Shown here piece by piece: positions 1 through 8,042 of a stretch of 14,604 nucleotides of DNA. Position numbers and translations under genes: made by a program. The stretch comes from a bacterium. GTDB lineage: Bacteria; Planctomycetota; J058; JAJDCP01. The number at the start of each line of letters is the position of its first letter. The first letter of the stretch is position 1. The notes under the pieces are model-generated. The model worked only from the letters and a program-made list of their open reading frames with translations, was not told the DNA's origin and ran no database searches. The DNA is taken from contig JAUIEM010000253.1 of assembly GCA_030428695.1 (NCBI GenBank), positions 1 to 14,604 of the forward strand, in the 5' to 3' direction.

Positions 1-394
1 CGACCAGCTTCATCGCGAGGCTGGGGCCCAGCCCTGCCGGGCCGGAGCCGAGCGCGTAGACCGGCACGATGTTCGGGTGCTCGAGGCGTCCGCTGAGCTG
101 GGCCTCGGCGAGGAACTGGACGCGGCGCTCGGGATCCTCGGCGAGGGCGGGTTTCAGCGCCTTCAGCGCGACCTCGCGGCCGAGGCTCCGCTGCAGGGCG
201 CGGTAGACCAGCCCCATGCCGCCCTTGCCGAGCAGCTCGAGGCTCTCGAAGCTCTCGCTGGGCGAGGCCGTAGGGGTCCGTGGAACCCAGGGCGCGGCGG
301 GCTTGTACGTCGCTTCCGCGGCGAACCCGCCGTCGACATCGCTGCCGAGGGTGGTCTCCCAGCGCTCGCGCAGGCTCTGCTCGGTCGGTTCCAC
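1..394 (-). CDS. Ser/Thr protein kinase, N-terminal part (runs off left edge)
   Basis: This is a Hanks-type Ser/Thr kinase of which only the first 131 residues lie in the window. The GTG start at 394-392 has GAGGG five bases upstream. Residues 56-61 read GKGGMG (nucleotide loop), K78 in VALK is the ATP-binding lysine, and E97 is the likely helix-C glutamate. EHPNIVPVY (105-113) is the usual beta-4 segment. The catalytic loop and DFG lie outside the window. The 55-residue N-terminal leader shares L8, E10, W12, L16, D21-G22 and an ATY[K/R] tail with the leader of the divergent kinase at 1004, at almost identical numbering. This supports both start codons and shows the two genes are paralogues. 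A promoter candidate sits 27 bp upstream. Substrates and C-terminal sensor domains cannot be seen. Confidence 0.9.
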   Translation of the reverse strand, partial: MEPTEQSLRERWETTLGSDVDGGFAAEATYKPAAPWVPRTPTASPSESFESLELLGKGGMGLVYRALQRSLGREVALKALKPALAEDPERRVQFLAEAQLSGRLEHPNIVPVYALGSGPAGLGPSLAMKLV

Positions 395-420
395 GGTGTC
401 CCTCGCACAGCGTCCCCTTG

Positions 421-448
421 AAGCTAGCCGTTCCCGCGCGCAGGTCAA
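421..448 (-). promoter_or_regulatory. Candidate sigma-70-like promoter for the kinase at 1-394
   Basis: On the minus strand, TTGACC (448-443) is followed after 16 bp by TAGCTT (426-421). Transcription would begin near 414, giving a leader of about 20 bases before the GTG at 394. The -35 box matches the consensus at five of six positions. The -10 keeps only the T-A---T frame. The call rests on sequence pattern alone. Confidence 0.45.
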
Positions 449-594
449 CGGGAAGCGGAGGAATGGGCGCGGCGCAGCGAGGGCCCGCCTCCGGGGAACG
501 AGGAGACGAGGGCCGCTGCGGCCGAACACCTCCGGCGCGAGACACGCGCGTGGCAGGTGAGGACACGCACCCGTTGGGACGGACGGACTGCCAC

Positions 595-812
595 GCCTGG
601 TTGCGAAGGGGAAGAGAAGACAGACAGAGCGGGGAAGACACGCCAAGGCGCCGGACGCACCGCCTGGTTGCGAAGGTGCGAAGCGAAGAGGAAGAGAAGA
701 CAGCCCGACCGGGGAAGAAACGCCAAGGCGCCGGACGAACCGCCTGGTTGCGAAGGTGCGAAGCGAAGAGGAAGAGAAGACAGGCAGAACGGGGAAGAAA
801 CGCCAAGGCGCC
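595..812. repeat. Degenerate tandem repeat, 80-bp unit, about three copies
   Basis: Each unit starts GCCTGGTTGCGAAGG, runs through GAGGAAGAGAAGACAG and CGGGGAAGA, and closes with CGCCAAGGCGCCGGACG. Unit 1 is 595-661 (67 bp, lacking 13 bases after GCGAAGG). Unit 2 is 662-741 (80 bp). Unit 3 is 742-812 (71 bp, losing its 3' end where the purine tract begins). Units 2 and 3 are nearly identical outside a short variable patch around CCCGACC/GGCAGAACG. There is no separate spacer and repeat, so this is not a CRISPR array. The CGCCAAGGCGCC core resembles intergenic CTTGGCG-type elements I recall from other genomes, but I could not check this. Confidence 0.85.
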
Positions 813-899
813 AAGAAGAGAAGACAGAAGAGAAGGCAGAGAAGAAAGCAGAAGAGAAGGCTTCGTATCTTCTTCGCGCCTTGCTCTTGGCGCCTTGGC
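802..899. repeat. 15-bp perfect inverted repeat around a purine-rich loop
   Basis: The left arm 802-816 (GCCAAGGCGCCAAGA) is the exact reverse complement of the right arm 885-899 (TCTTGGCGCCTTGGC). The left arm lies at the end of the third tandem unit. The 68-base interior is purine-rich to 860 and pyrimidine-rich afterwards, so the whole segment has mirror strand asymmetry and could extrude a long imperfect hairpin. The core GGCGCC is itself palindromic. Possible roles are a dispersed repeat (REP/MITE-like), a transcription or mRNA structure, or a DNA-structure element. The sequence does not decide between them. Confidence 0.8.
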
Positions 900-951
900 T
901 TCCTGGCACCCGTGGCGATTTCGTTTCCTGTTCCTTCCAAAGGCCGTCGCG

Positions 952-981
952 TTTTCATCGAGAGCACCGAGCCACTATGGT
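952..981 (+). promoter_or_regulatory. Candidate promoter for the TPR kinase
   Basis: TTTTCA (952-957) is followed after 18 bp by TATGGT (976-981). The transcript would start near 988, just ahead of the Shine-Dalgarno run at 986-996. This geometry favours the ATG at 1004 over the in-frame ATG at 977, which would lie inside the -10 box. Confidence 0.4.
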
Positions 982-985
982 GGGT

Positions 986-996
986 GAGGAGGAGGA
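986..996 (+). promoter_or_regulatory. Ribosome binding site that sets the start at 1004
   Basis: GAGGAGGAGGA ends seven bases before the ATG at 1004, an ideal distance. The upstream in-frame ATG at 977 has no comparable purine run before it. The N-terminal alignment with the divergent kinase also begins at the 1004 start. Confidence 0.7.
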
Positions 997-1003
997 ACTC
1001 CCG

Positions 1004-4000
1004 ATGCCCCTCGCCGACGCAGAGCTTTCCGAGCTGTGGCGCGACTCGCTCGCCCGGGAGCTCGACGGACTCGACGCCGACGCGACCTACCGGACCGGCG
1101 CGGCGCCGCGCGTCGGGGTCCCGACCCGGGCGGAGGAGGAGCGCTTCGCGGTCGGCGAGGAGCTCGGCCGCGGCGGCATGGGCACGGTCTTCCGGGCGCG
1201 GCAGAGCAGCCTCGAGCGGGACGTCGCGCTCAAGCAGCTCGGGGGGGCGGGCCGCCATGGAAGCACCGCGCGCCTGCGCGACGACTTCCTCTCCGAGGCG
1301 CTGATCACCGGCCAGCTCGAGCATCCGAACATCGTCCCCGTCCACGACCTCGGGTTGAACCCCGACGGCGAGCTCTTCCTCGCGATGAAGCTGGTTGACG
1401 GCGAGAGCTGGCGCGCGCTCTTGCGCCGCGAGCCCGACGCGCTGCTGCGCCATCTCGACATCCTGCTGCAGGTCTGCAACGCCGTCGCCTTCGCGCACAG
1501 CCGCGGCATCGTGCACAACGACCTCAAGCCCTCGAACGTGATGCTCGGGGCCTTCGGCGAGGTGCTCGTGCTCGACTGGGGCGTCGCGACGCGGCTCGAG
1601 GAGGACGGGCGGGTGCGGGCGGCGGTCGACCTGTGTACCCCGTGCGGCACGCCGGCGTACATGGCCCCCGAGCTCGCCGAGGGGCGGGGACGCGACATCG
1701 GGCCGTGGACGGACACCTACCTGCTCGGCGCGGTGCTCTACGAGATCCTGAGCGGGCGTCCGCCCCATTCCGGCAAGAAGTTCCTGCAGGTGATCCTGTC
1801 CGCCGCGCGCGGACGCTTCCCCCCACTGCCCGCCGACGCCCCGGAAGACCTCGCCGCCATCTGCCGCCGCGCCCTCGATCCCGACCCCCGGGCGCGCTAT
1901 CCGAGCGTCGCCGCGCTGCAGGAGGAGCTGCGGCGCTTCCTGTTGCACCGCGAGAGCCTCGAGATCGTCGCCCGCGCCAGCCTCGAGCTCGAGCGCTGTG
2001 CCGCCCAGTTCGACCGGCTCGGTTCCCTCGAGGCCGGCGCCCGCGACGCGCTGTACGCCAGCCTGGACACGACCGTCGCGGCCTTCGCCCAGGCCCGCTC
2101 GGTGTGGCCGGAGAACCCGCGCGCCGGGCGCGGGGAGGCCGAGGCCCGGCGGCTCTACGCCGACACGGCGCTGCGCCTGGGCGACGTCGAGCTCGCCTCC
2201 TCGCAGGTCGCCCGGCTCGAGGCCGTCGGCGGCCCGCCCGGCGAGCTGCGCGCGCGCGTCGACCGCGCTCGCGTGGCCCAGCGCCGGGCGCGTCGCAGCG
2301 CGCGGCGCCTGCGCTGGACGGCGGCGGGGCTGCTGCTGCTGCTGGTGTGCGCCCTGGGCCTGGGGCTGGTGGTGGTGGTGGGGCAGCGCGCCGAGGTCGT
2401 CGCCGAGCGCGACCTCGCCCGGCAGCGCGGAGCGATCGCTCAGGACGCCCTCGAGGACATGACCCAGGGCGTGTTCGACACCCTCGTCGATCACGGCAGC
2501 ACGGGCACCCACGGCCTCGCCCGCGAGCTGCTGGTCGTCGCCCGCAAACATCTCGAGCGCCTCGCCGAGCTCGAGCGCGAGCCCTCGAGCCTGTCGCTGC
2601 TCGGGGCGCGGGCCCGCGTCCGGCTCGGCGACCTCAAGCTGCAGATCGAGGGCGACCTCGACGGCGCGGACTCCCTCTACGCCTCGGCCCTGACGGCGCT
2701 CGAAGCGCTGCGCGCCGAGCTCGGCGAGCAGCTCGACTTCCACCTCTCGCAGGTGCGCGCCCGGCGGGGCGAGGTGGTCTGGCAACGCGGCGAGGTCGAG
2801 GCGGCGCGGAGGATTTTCGAGGCCGAGCTGGTCGCGCTCGGGCGCTTCTCCCACGTCAACGCTCGGCGCCAGCGCTCCCTCGTGCTCGAGCGCCTGACCG
2901 AGGCGCGGCGCGACACCGGCGACCTGCAGGGGGCGCTCGAGGCGGCCCGGCAGAGCGTCACCCTCGACCGCAAGCTGCTCGCGGAGTTCCCGGGCAACCG
3001 CCAGTTCAAGGAGGACCTCAGCCACTCCCTCGGCATGGTCGGCGAGCTGCTGCTCGAGCTCGGGCGCTTCGACGAGGTCGAGGACGACCTCGCCGCGGCG
3101 GAACGCCTGGCGCGCGACCTGGTGGCCAGCGGCGAGGACATCGGCCCCCAGCTCGCCCTGGCGGCCGCCCTGCTGCGGCGCTCCAGCCTCGACAAGCAGC
3201 GCGAGCAGGTCGATGCGGCGGCGGCGCGTCTCGACGAGGGGCTGTCGCTGCTCGAGGGGGTCTGCGCGCGCGACCCGACCCACGCCGAGGCCCGTCTGCG
3301 GATCGCGATGAACCTGGTCGAACGCGGGCGCGTCGCGATCCTGCAGGACAGCCTGGCGCTCGGCAGCCGGGTCTTCGCCCGGGCCGAGGCGGTGTGCCGG
3401 GCGCTGCCCGCCGCCGCGCGCTCGGTGCACGTGACCACCACCCTGGCCGAGGCCCTGCTCGCGCGCTCGCGCCTGTGCCGTCTCGAGCTGGACAACGCGC
3501 GGGCCCGGGCGCTGACCCGGGAGGCCCGGAGTCTGCTCGGCGGGCTGCTCGCGCGCTCCCCGGGGGTCGCGCGCGCCTTCCTCTACGCCCGGGCCTGCCT
3601 CGAGCTCGCTTTTCTCTCCCTGCGGGCCGACCCTGCGGCGGCGCGGGCGCTGTTCCTCGAGGCCGAGGAACACCTCTCGGAGGGGAGCTGGCGGGCGAGC
3701 CCGGCGGCCCACCTCGAAGCGGCCCAGGCGCTGCTCTACGCGCTGCCCGCCGCGCCGCTCGAGCGCCAGGCCGCGCTCGCCGATGCGACCCTTGCGCTGG
3801 TCGAAGGGGCCCGGCAGCAGGCCCCGGACCATCCCCAGTACGTGCTCGTGCTCGTGTCGATGCTCAACGACATCGGCAACCAGGCCTTCGCGGAGGGCGC
3901 GTTGGAGCGGGCCGAGGCGCTCTACCGGGAGGGCCTGGAGGGGACCGAGGAGCTCGCGGCGCGCCAGGTGGACTACCGCAGCCACCGGCTGTTCGACGCG

Positions 4001-5386
4001 ATCCTGCGGGTCAACCTCGGCAACATCGCGGCCGAGCGCGGCGCGGTCGACGAGGCCCGCGCCTGGTACGCCGAGGGGCTCGCGCGCTGGCCCGCTCCGC
4101 ACACGCCCACCGGCAGCCTCGACTTCGCGGAGGCGCTACGCAACTGCGCCGCCCTCGCCCTCGACCAGGGGACGCTCGAGGAGGCCGCGGCGCTGCTCGA
4201 GCGGGCGCGTGCGCTGCTGCTTCCCCTGCTGCCACGCCTGGCGGAGAGCCCGCGGCTGCGGCGGGTGAGCCGGCGGGTGCTGGCCAACTGGCTCGACACG
4301 CGCTTCGACCTCGACGATCCACAGGTCGCGGACCACGCCCGGGAGCTGTGGGAGCTCGCTCGCCCCGACCTCGAGCGCGGCAACCTCGAGCTGGCTGGCC
4401 TGGCCCGCGCGGCGCTGGAGGTGCTGGCGGCGCGCCTCGAGACCGCGGCGGGCCTCGAGGCGGTCGATCGCGAGCATCGGCGCCTGCTGGGCGTGCTCGC
4501 CGGGCAGCCCCGCGCGCCGGAGCGGGCCGAGCTCGAGGCCTTCGCCCTCCACAACCTCGGACGCTCGGCAGGGCGCCGGGGGGAGGTCGAGGCGGCGGCG
4601 CGGCTGCTGCGCGAGGCGGTCGAGGCCCAGCAGCGGGGCGACCTGGGGCGCCCGGCGGCGCGGCTCGAGCTCGCGGCCTACCGGACCAGCCACGGCTTCG
4701 CCGAGCTGCTGTGCGGGCGCGCGGGTCCCGGCGCGGCGGCGCTGGTCGGCGCCGACAGCCTGCTGACCGCGCTCGAGGGCAGCGCCGAGCCCGCGGAGCA
4801 CGCCTCGGTCGCCCTCCGCCACACCTACTGCGCCGCCTTCGCCGGGCTGCTCGGGGCCGAGGAGGCGACCCGCAGGATGCTCGAGCTCGCCGCGCGGCTC
4901 GAGGTCTCCACGCCCCAGGCCGACGACGCGGTCGAGGGCATGGCGCGGCTGCTCGACGCCGCGGGCCGTGAGCGCTACGGGGCGGACGATCTGCCCGGCG
5001 CGCGCCTCGCCTTCGGTCGCGCGGTCGCGTTGTGGCGGCTGCTGCACCGTTGGGATGCCGGGCCGGAGGTCGGCGCGGAGCTCGGGCTCGTCGTCGGCAA
5101 GCTCGGGGCGGTCGCGTTGGAGAAGGGGGAGTTCGCGGAAGCGGCCGCGCACGCGGCCGAAGCCGTCGAGCTGCTCAGCGCCAGCGCGGATCCCGAAGCG
5201 CTGTTCTACAGGGCGCGCATGCTCCAGCAGCAGCTGATCGCGCTGTGCGGGGCGGAGCGCTTCGACGAGGCGCGGGAGGTCCTCGCCCGCTTCGAGGCGC
5301 TCGGTGAAGGGCTCGCGGCGGAGGATCCCGCCCAGGCGGACTGGCACGCGCAGGCGTTGCGCGACCTCGCGGGGCTGGTGGAGTAG
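1004..5386 (+). CDS. Membrane Ser/Thr kinase with ~1000-residue TPR-like C-terminal region
   Basis: This is a 1460-aa receptor-type kinase. Residues 1-48 are a leader (L8, W12, L16, ATYR at 27-30) shared with the divergent kinase. The kinase domain spans about 49-320: GRGGMG (55-60), K77, catalytic loop HNDLKPSN (171-178, with Asn in place of the usual Arg), D191-W192-G193 in place of DFG, and APE (221-223). All residues needed for catalysis (K77, D173, N178, D191) are present. A basic stretch precedes one hydrophobic membrane segment (about 438-460). The remaining roughly 1000 residues are Ala/Leu/Glu-rich helical pairs with degenerate TPR spacing (for example AEALYREGLEG and ARAWYAEGLARW), predicted outside the membrane. 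HND and DWG variants combined with TPR arrays are familiar in planctomycete and myxobacterial kinases. The likely role is sensing protein partners through the TPR region and signalling inward; ligand and substrate are unknown. Frames further upstream (557-976) lie in repeats and were not included. Confidence 0.92.
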   Translation: MPLADAELSELWRDSLARELDGLDADATYRTGAAPRVGVPTRAEEERFAVGEELGRGGMGTVFRARQSSLERDVALKQLGGAGRHGSTARLRDDFLSEALITGQLEHPNIVPVHDLGLNPDGELFLAMKLVDGESWRALLRREPDALLRHLDILLQVCNAVAFAHSRGIVHNDLKPSNVMLGAFGEVLVLDWGVATRLEEDGRVRAAVDLCTPCGTPAYMAPELAEGRGRDIGPWTDTYLLGAVLYEILSGRPPHSGKKFLQVILSAARGRFPPLPADAPEDLAAICRRALDPDPRARYPSVAALQEELRRFLLHRESLEIVARASLELERCAAQFDRLGSLEAGARDALYASLDTTVAAFAQARSVWPENPRAGRGEAEARRLYADTALRLGDVELASSQVARLEAVGGPPGELRARVDRARVAQRRARRSARRLRWTAAGLLLLLVCALGLGLVVVVGQRAEVVAERDLARQRGAIAQDALEDMTQGVFDTLVDHGSTGTHGLARELLVVARKHLERLAELEREPSSLSLLGARARVRLGDLKLQIEGDLDGADSLYASALTALEALRAELGEQLDFHLSQVRARRGEVVWQRGEVEAARRIFEAELVALGRFSHVNARRQRSLVLERLTEARRDTGDLQGALEAARQSVTLDRKLLAEFPGNRQFKEDLSHSLGMVGELLLELGRFDEVEDDLAAAERLARDLVASGEDIGPQLALAAALLRRSSLDKQREQVDAAAARLDEGLSLLEGVCARDPTHAEARLRIAMNLVERGRVAILQDSLALGSRVFARAEAVCRALPAAARSVHVTTTLAEALLARSRLCRLELDNARARALTREARSLLGGLLARSPGVARAFLYARACLELAFLSLRADPAAARALFLEAEEHLSEGSWRASPAAHLEAAQALLYALPAAPLERQAALADATLALVEGARQQAPDHPQYVLVLVSMLNDIGNQAFAEGALERAEALYREGLEGTEELAARQVDYRSHRLFDAILRVNLGNIAAERGAVDEARAWYAEGLARWPAPHTPTGSLDFAEALRNCAALALDQGTLEEAAALLERARALLLPLLPRLAESPRLRRVSRRVLANWLDTRFDLDDPQVADHARELWELARPDLERGNLELAGLARAALEVLAARLETAAGLEAVDREHRRLLGVLAGQPRAPERAELEAFALHNLGRSAGRRGEVEAAARLLREAVEAQQRGDLGRPAARLELAAYRTSHGFAELLCGRAGPGAAALVGADSLLTALEGSAEPAEHASVALRHTYCAAFAGLLGAEEATRRMLELAARLEVSTPQADDAVEGMARLLDAAGRERYGADDLPGARLAFGRAVALWRLLHRWDAGPEVGAELGLVVGKLGAVALEKGEFAEAAAHAAEAVELLSASADPEALFYRARMLQQQLIALCGAERFDEAREVLARFEALGEGLAAEDPAQADWHAQALRDLAGLVE

Positions 5387-5445
5387 GTCTGCCGGCGCCG
5401 CGCAGCGCGCGCGCCCGCCCGGCACCCCCCGGCGTGTTCCGGTAG

Positions 5446-5480
5446 GCCCGCGCCCGGGCTGGCGCGCGTCGGCGGGCTTT
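5446..5480 (+). terminator. Weak terminator-like hairpin after the TPR kinase
   Basis: GCCCGC (5446-5451) pairs with GCGGGC (5472-5477) around a 20-base GC-rich loop and is followed by only three T residues. It lies 60 bp after the stop codon of the TPR kinase. In DNA this GC-rich such a stem can occur by chance, so the call is tentative. The T residues overlap the promoter candidate for the next kinase. Confidence 0.2.
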
Positions 5481-5507
5481 GCGCTGCGCGGCCTCCGGCC
5501 CTAGTCT
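5478..5507 (+). promoter_or_regulatory. Candidate promoter for the pentapeptide/HEAT kinase
   Basis: TTTGCG (5478-5483), an 18-bp spacer and TAGTCT (5502-5507) give a possible promoter with a leader of about 45 bases before the GTG at 5559. The 172-bp gap after the previous gene makes independent transcription reasonable. Both boxes are imperfect. Confidence 0.3.
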
Positions 5508-5558
5508 GGGGGTGGAGGAAGCGCGCGCTCGGCGCGGCTCCGGGTCCGGGGAGACGCC

Positions 5559-8042
5559 GTGGAGCAGGAAGTCGACAAGACCTACGCCGCGCTGCGCCTG
5601 TGGTGCGCGGCCCGCTCCCAGACCGGGGTCTCCCTCAGCCTCGGCCTCGACCAGCTCGACGCCCTGTCCCTGAGCATGACCCTGTCCGCGCTGTTGCAGC
5701 GGCTCGACGAGGCCAAGGAGATGTCCTCGCGGGTGCTCGCCCACGCCGGGGCGAAGACCAAGGACTTCGACTCGAGCGCCGCCCTGTCCGTCGATCCGGC
5801 GGCGCTGCCCTCGAGGCGGGCGGCGATGGCCGAAGAGCCCGACCTGCCCGTGCGCAAGGACGAGCGCTTCGAGATCGTCGGGGCGATGGCCGGCGGCATG
5901 GGCGTGGTGACGATCTGCTACGACCACGCCCAGCGCTTCCCCTTCGCGATCAAGACCTTCCGCGACGACGTCTTCCTGCACGACGTCTCCACCCTGGCCT
6001 CGTTCACCCGCGAGGCGCGCATCTGGACCGGCCTCGGCCGCCATCCCCACATCGTACGGGCCTACGGGACGCGGCTGATCGAGGATGTGCCCTACCTGTT
6101 CCTCGAGTGCGTGCCCGGTCCGACCCTGAAGGACCTCCTGCGCAAGGGCCCGTTCAGCCCCGCGGACGCGGTCGAGGCGGCGCTGCAGGTGTGCTCGGCC
6201 CTGCGCTACGCGCGCGGGGTGGTGCACGGCGACCTCAAGCCCTCGAACCTGCTGTTCCACCGCGGCGCGGTCAAGGTGACCGACTTCGGCCTCGCCCGCG
6301 ACCTCTTCCGCCAGCGCCAGCGCTCCGGCGCCGCCGGCACCCCGCCCTACATGGCCCCGGAGCAGTGGAGTGGCGTCGGACTGTCCGAGCGCACCGACGT
6401 CTACGCCCTCGGCACCGTGCTGTACGAGCTGCTCGCCGGCCACCGCCCGTACCAGTACGACAGCATCGAGGAGTACAGGGAACAGCGCACCCGCGCCGAG
6501 CCGCCGCCCGCCATCCCGCTCGCCGCCCCCTGGTCCGCCCTGAACGAGCTCTTGACGCGCTGCCTGGCCAAGCCCCAGGAGGCGCGCCCCTCGCTGCGCG
6601 CGCTGCAGCGACACCTGCGGGCGATCGCCCGGCCCGAGGAGGCGCAGCGGGTCGAACGGGACGTGCCGCGGCGCAGCGTGGTCGGCTTCTTCCAGGGGCT
6701 GGCCGAGCGCTTCCGCGAGCGGCGCCGGGTCCGCGAGGTGCTCGCCTTCGGCAGCGACTACGCCGGCGGCATCGAGGAGGCGATCCGGCGCCAGCTGAAG
6801 ACCCTCTCCCGGCGCAAGCTGCGGGACTGGGACGTGCAGCGCCTGCTCGCCCTGTCCAAGCTGCGCGACGCCCATCCCCAGGCCTTCGCCGGCTGGTCGG
6901 CGGCGAGCCTGGACTTCCTCGGCGTGCGGCTGGCGGGGCGCGACCTGCGGCGGGCCTTCCTGCCGGACGCCGACCTCGCGGGCCTCGACCTGTCGGGCTC
7001 GGACCTGCGCGGGGCCTGCCTGCGCGGGGCGGTGCTCGCGGGCGCCGACCTGCGGCGCAGCAAGCTGCGCTGGGCCGACCTGTCCTCGGCCGAGCTCGCC
7101 GGCGCCCAGCTCGAGAAGGCCGACCTGCGCAAAGCCGACCTGCGAGGCGCGCGGCTGGCGGAGACCGACCTGCGGGGCTGCCAGCTGGCCGGGGCGAACC
7201 TGCGCGGGGCGGCGCTGTTCGAGAGCCGCCTCGACCTGTCGGCCCTGCCCTCGATCGCCGAGCTGCTCGCCGCCCCCGAGCGCGAAGCGCGGCTCGGCGC
7301 CCTCGGCCTGCTCGGCCGCATCGGGCCGCATCCGCGGGTGCTGGTCGCGCTGCTCAAACCTCTGCGCGACCCCGACGAGACGATCTGGGTGCGGGCGGCC
7401 CATCAGCTCGCCCACTTCGGCCCCGAGGCGGCGAAGGTCGCGCCGCTGCTGCTGCGGCGGGCGGCGGAGGCCTCGCCGGGCAGCCGCATCGCCCTCGTCG
7501 AGGTGCTCGCGAGCATCGGTGACTTCCGCACCACCGTGCCCCTGCCCTACGAGGCCTGGCGCCAGGCCCTCGACGAGCAGCACGCGCGGGCGGCGGCGAG
7601 CTGGGGAGACGAGGGCACCCGGGTCGTGCGCTTCCTGGTCTCCTGCCTGCACGCCCCCCAGATCCGCCTCCGGGTCGCCGCCGCGACCGCCCTCGGCCAG
7701 GTGCGCCCGCGGCTCGAGCTCGCGGTCACCGCCCTGCGCCAGGCCCTCGGCCTCGAGCGCGAGGTCGCCCTGGCCGCCGCCCGGGCCCTCGGCGAGCTGG
7801 CGCCCCTGGCCACCGCCGCCGTGCCCGAGCTCAACGCCGGGCTGCGGCGGGACGACCCCGAGCTGCAGGTCGCGCTGCTCGACAGCCTCGCCCGGCTCGG
7901 CCCGAGCGCCCGCACGGCGATCTCGCGCATGCGGCTGCTGGCCGAGGCGGAGGATGGGGATGTGCGGAAAGCGGCGGAGCGGGCGCTGCAGGCGCTCGCG
8001 AGCGGGCCCGAAGGGCGGGACCCCGCGGTCAGCCCCGGCTGA
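5559..8042 (+). CDS. Ser/Thr kinase fused to 22 pentapeptide repeats and HEAT-like repeats
   Basis: This is an 827-aa protein with no visible signal peptide or membrane segment, so probably cytosolic. The GTG start is preceded by GGGGAG at seven bases. Residues 1-100 are a helical leader unlike that of the TPR kinase. The kinase domain follows: a GGMG loop (112-115, with Met110 where the first loop glycine normally sits), K132, HGDLKPSN (223-230), D242-F243-G244 and A266-P267-E268. Catalytic Asp225 is present; the Arg of HRD is Gly. Residues 452-561 form 22 consecutive pentapeptides with central Leu or Phe, predicted to fold as a right-handed beta-helix. From about 565 to 820 are HEAT-like helix pairs, apparently in two blocks. 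Both are protein-binding scaffolds. The gene overlaps the opposite-strand kinase by 14 bp. The likely role is a scaffold-bound signalling kinase; substrate unknown. Confidence 0.92.
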   Translation: MEQEVDKTYAALRLWCAARSQTGVSLSLGLDQLDALSLSMTLSALLQRLDEAKEMSSRVLAHAGAKTKDFDSSAALSVDPAALPSRRAAMAEEPDLPVRKDERFEIVGAMAGGMGVVTICYDHAQRFPFAIKTFRDDVFLHDVSTLASFTREARIWTGLGRHPHIVRAYGTRLIEDVPYLFLECVPGPTLKDLLRKGPFSPADAVEAALQVCSALRYARGVVHGDLKPSNLLFHRGAVKVTDFGLARDLFRQRQRSGAAGTPPYMAPEQWSGVGLSERTDVYALGTVLYELLAGHRPYQYDSIEEYREQRTRAEPPPAIPLAAPWSALNELLTRCLAKPQEARPSLRALQRHLRAIARPEEAQRVERDVPRRSVVGFFQGLAERFRERRRVREVLAFGSDYAGGIEEAIRRQLKTLSRRKLRDWDVQRLLALSKLRDAHPQAFAGWSAASLDFLGVRLAGRDLRRAFLPDADLAGLDLSGSDLRGACLRGAVLAGADLRRSKLRWADLSSAELAGAQLEKADLRKADLRGARLAETDLRGCQLAGANLRGAALFESRLDLSALPSIAELLAAPEREARLGALGLLGRIGPHPRVLVALLKPLRDPDETIWVRAAHQLAHFGPEAAKVAPLLLRRAAEASPGSRIALVEVLASIGDFRTTVPLPYEAWRQALDEQHARAAASWGDEGTRVVRFLVSCLHAPQIRLRVAAATALGQVRPRLELAVTALRQALGLEREVALAAARALGELAPLATAAVPELNAGLRRDDPELQVALLDSLARLGPSARTAISRMRLLAEAEDGDVRKAAERALQALASGPEGRDPAVSPG
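8029..8042. repeat. Palindromic overlap holding both stop codons of convergent kinases
   Basis: TCAGCCCCGGCTGA has six-base arms (TCAGCC/GGCTGA) around CC. Its right end is the TGA of the plus-strand kinase and its left end is the complement of the TGA of the minus-strand kinase. The palindrome exactly equals the overlap between the two coding regions. It could act as a small two-way hairpin at the convergence point, or be chance. Confidence 0.8.

Larger units (their letters stand above)
395..1003. other. Divergent intergenic region with repeats, no supported gene
   Basis: This 609-bp spacer separates two divergent kinase genes. From left to right it holds the minus-strand promoter candidate (421-448), an 8-bp inverted repeat GCGTGGCA/TGCCACGC (548-555 and 589-596), a degenerate tandem repeat (595-812), a purine-rich tract (813-860), an inverted repeat whose right arm lies in a pyrimidine-rich stretch (885-899), and the plus-strand promoter candidate (952-981). 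Several frames stay open here only because the composition avoids stops. The repeat unit is 80 bp, not a multiple of three, so successive units are read in different frames. That argues against coding. Confidence 0.75.

Noticed and set aside
595..812. Possible CRISPR array
   Set aside because: Units are contiguous with no unique spacers, differ in length, and no cas gene is nearby.
557..976. Open-frame extension upstream of the TPR kinase
   Set aside because: It runs through an 80-bp repeat that shifts frame from unit to unit, has no ribosome site, and the shared N-terminal motif begins only after the ATG at 1004.
1633..4971. Long second-frame open reading frame inside the TPR kinase
   Set aside because: Arg/Pro/Ala-rich translation with no domain; it follows from high GC and lies entirely within a well-supported gene.
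5175..7652. Long antisense open frame over the pentapeptide/HEAT kinase
   Set aside because: It is the antisense of a clear coding frame; its Gly/Gln/Arg-rich translation has no recognisable domain and it spans two genes and a promoter region.
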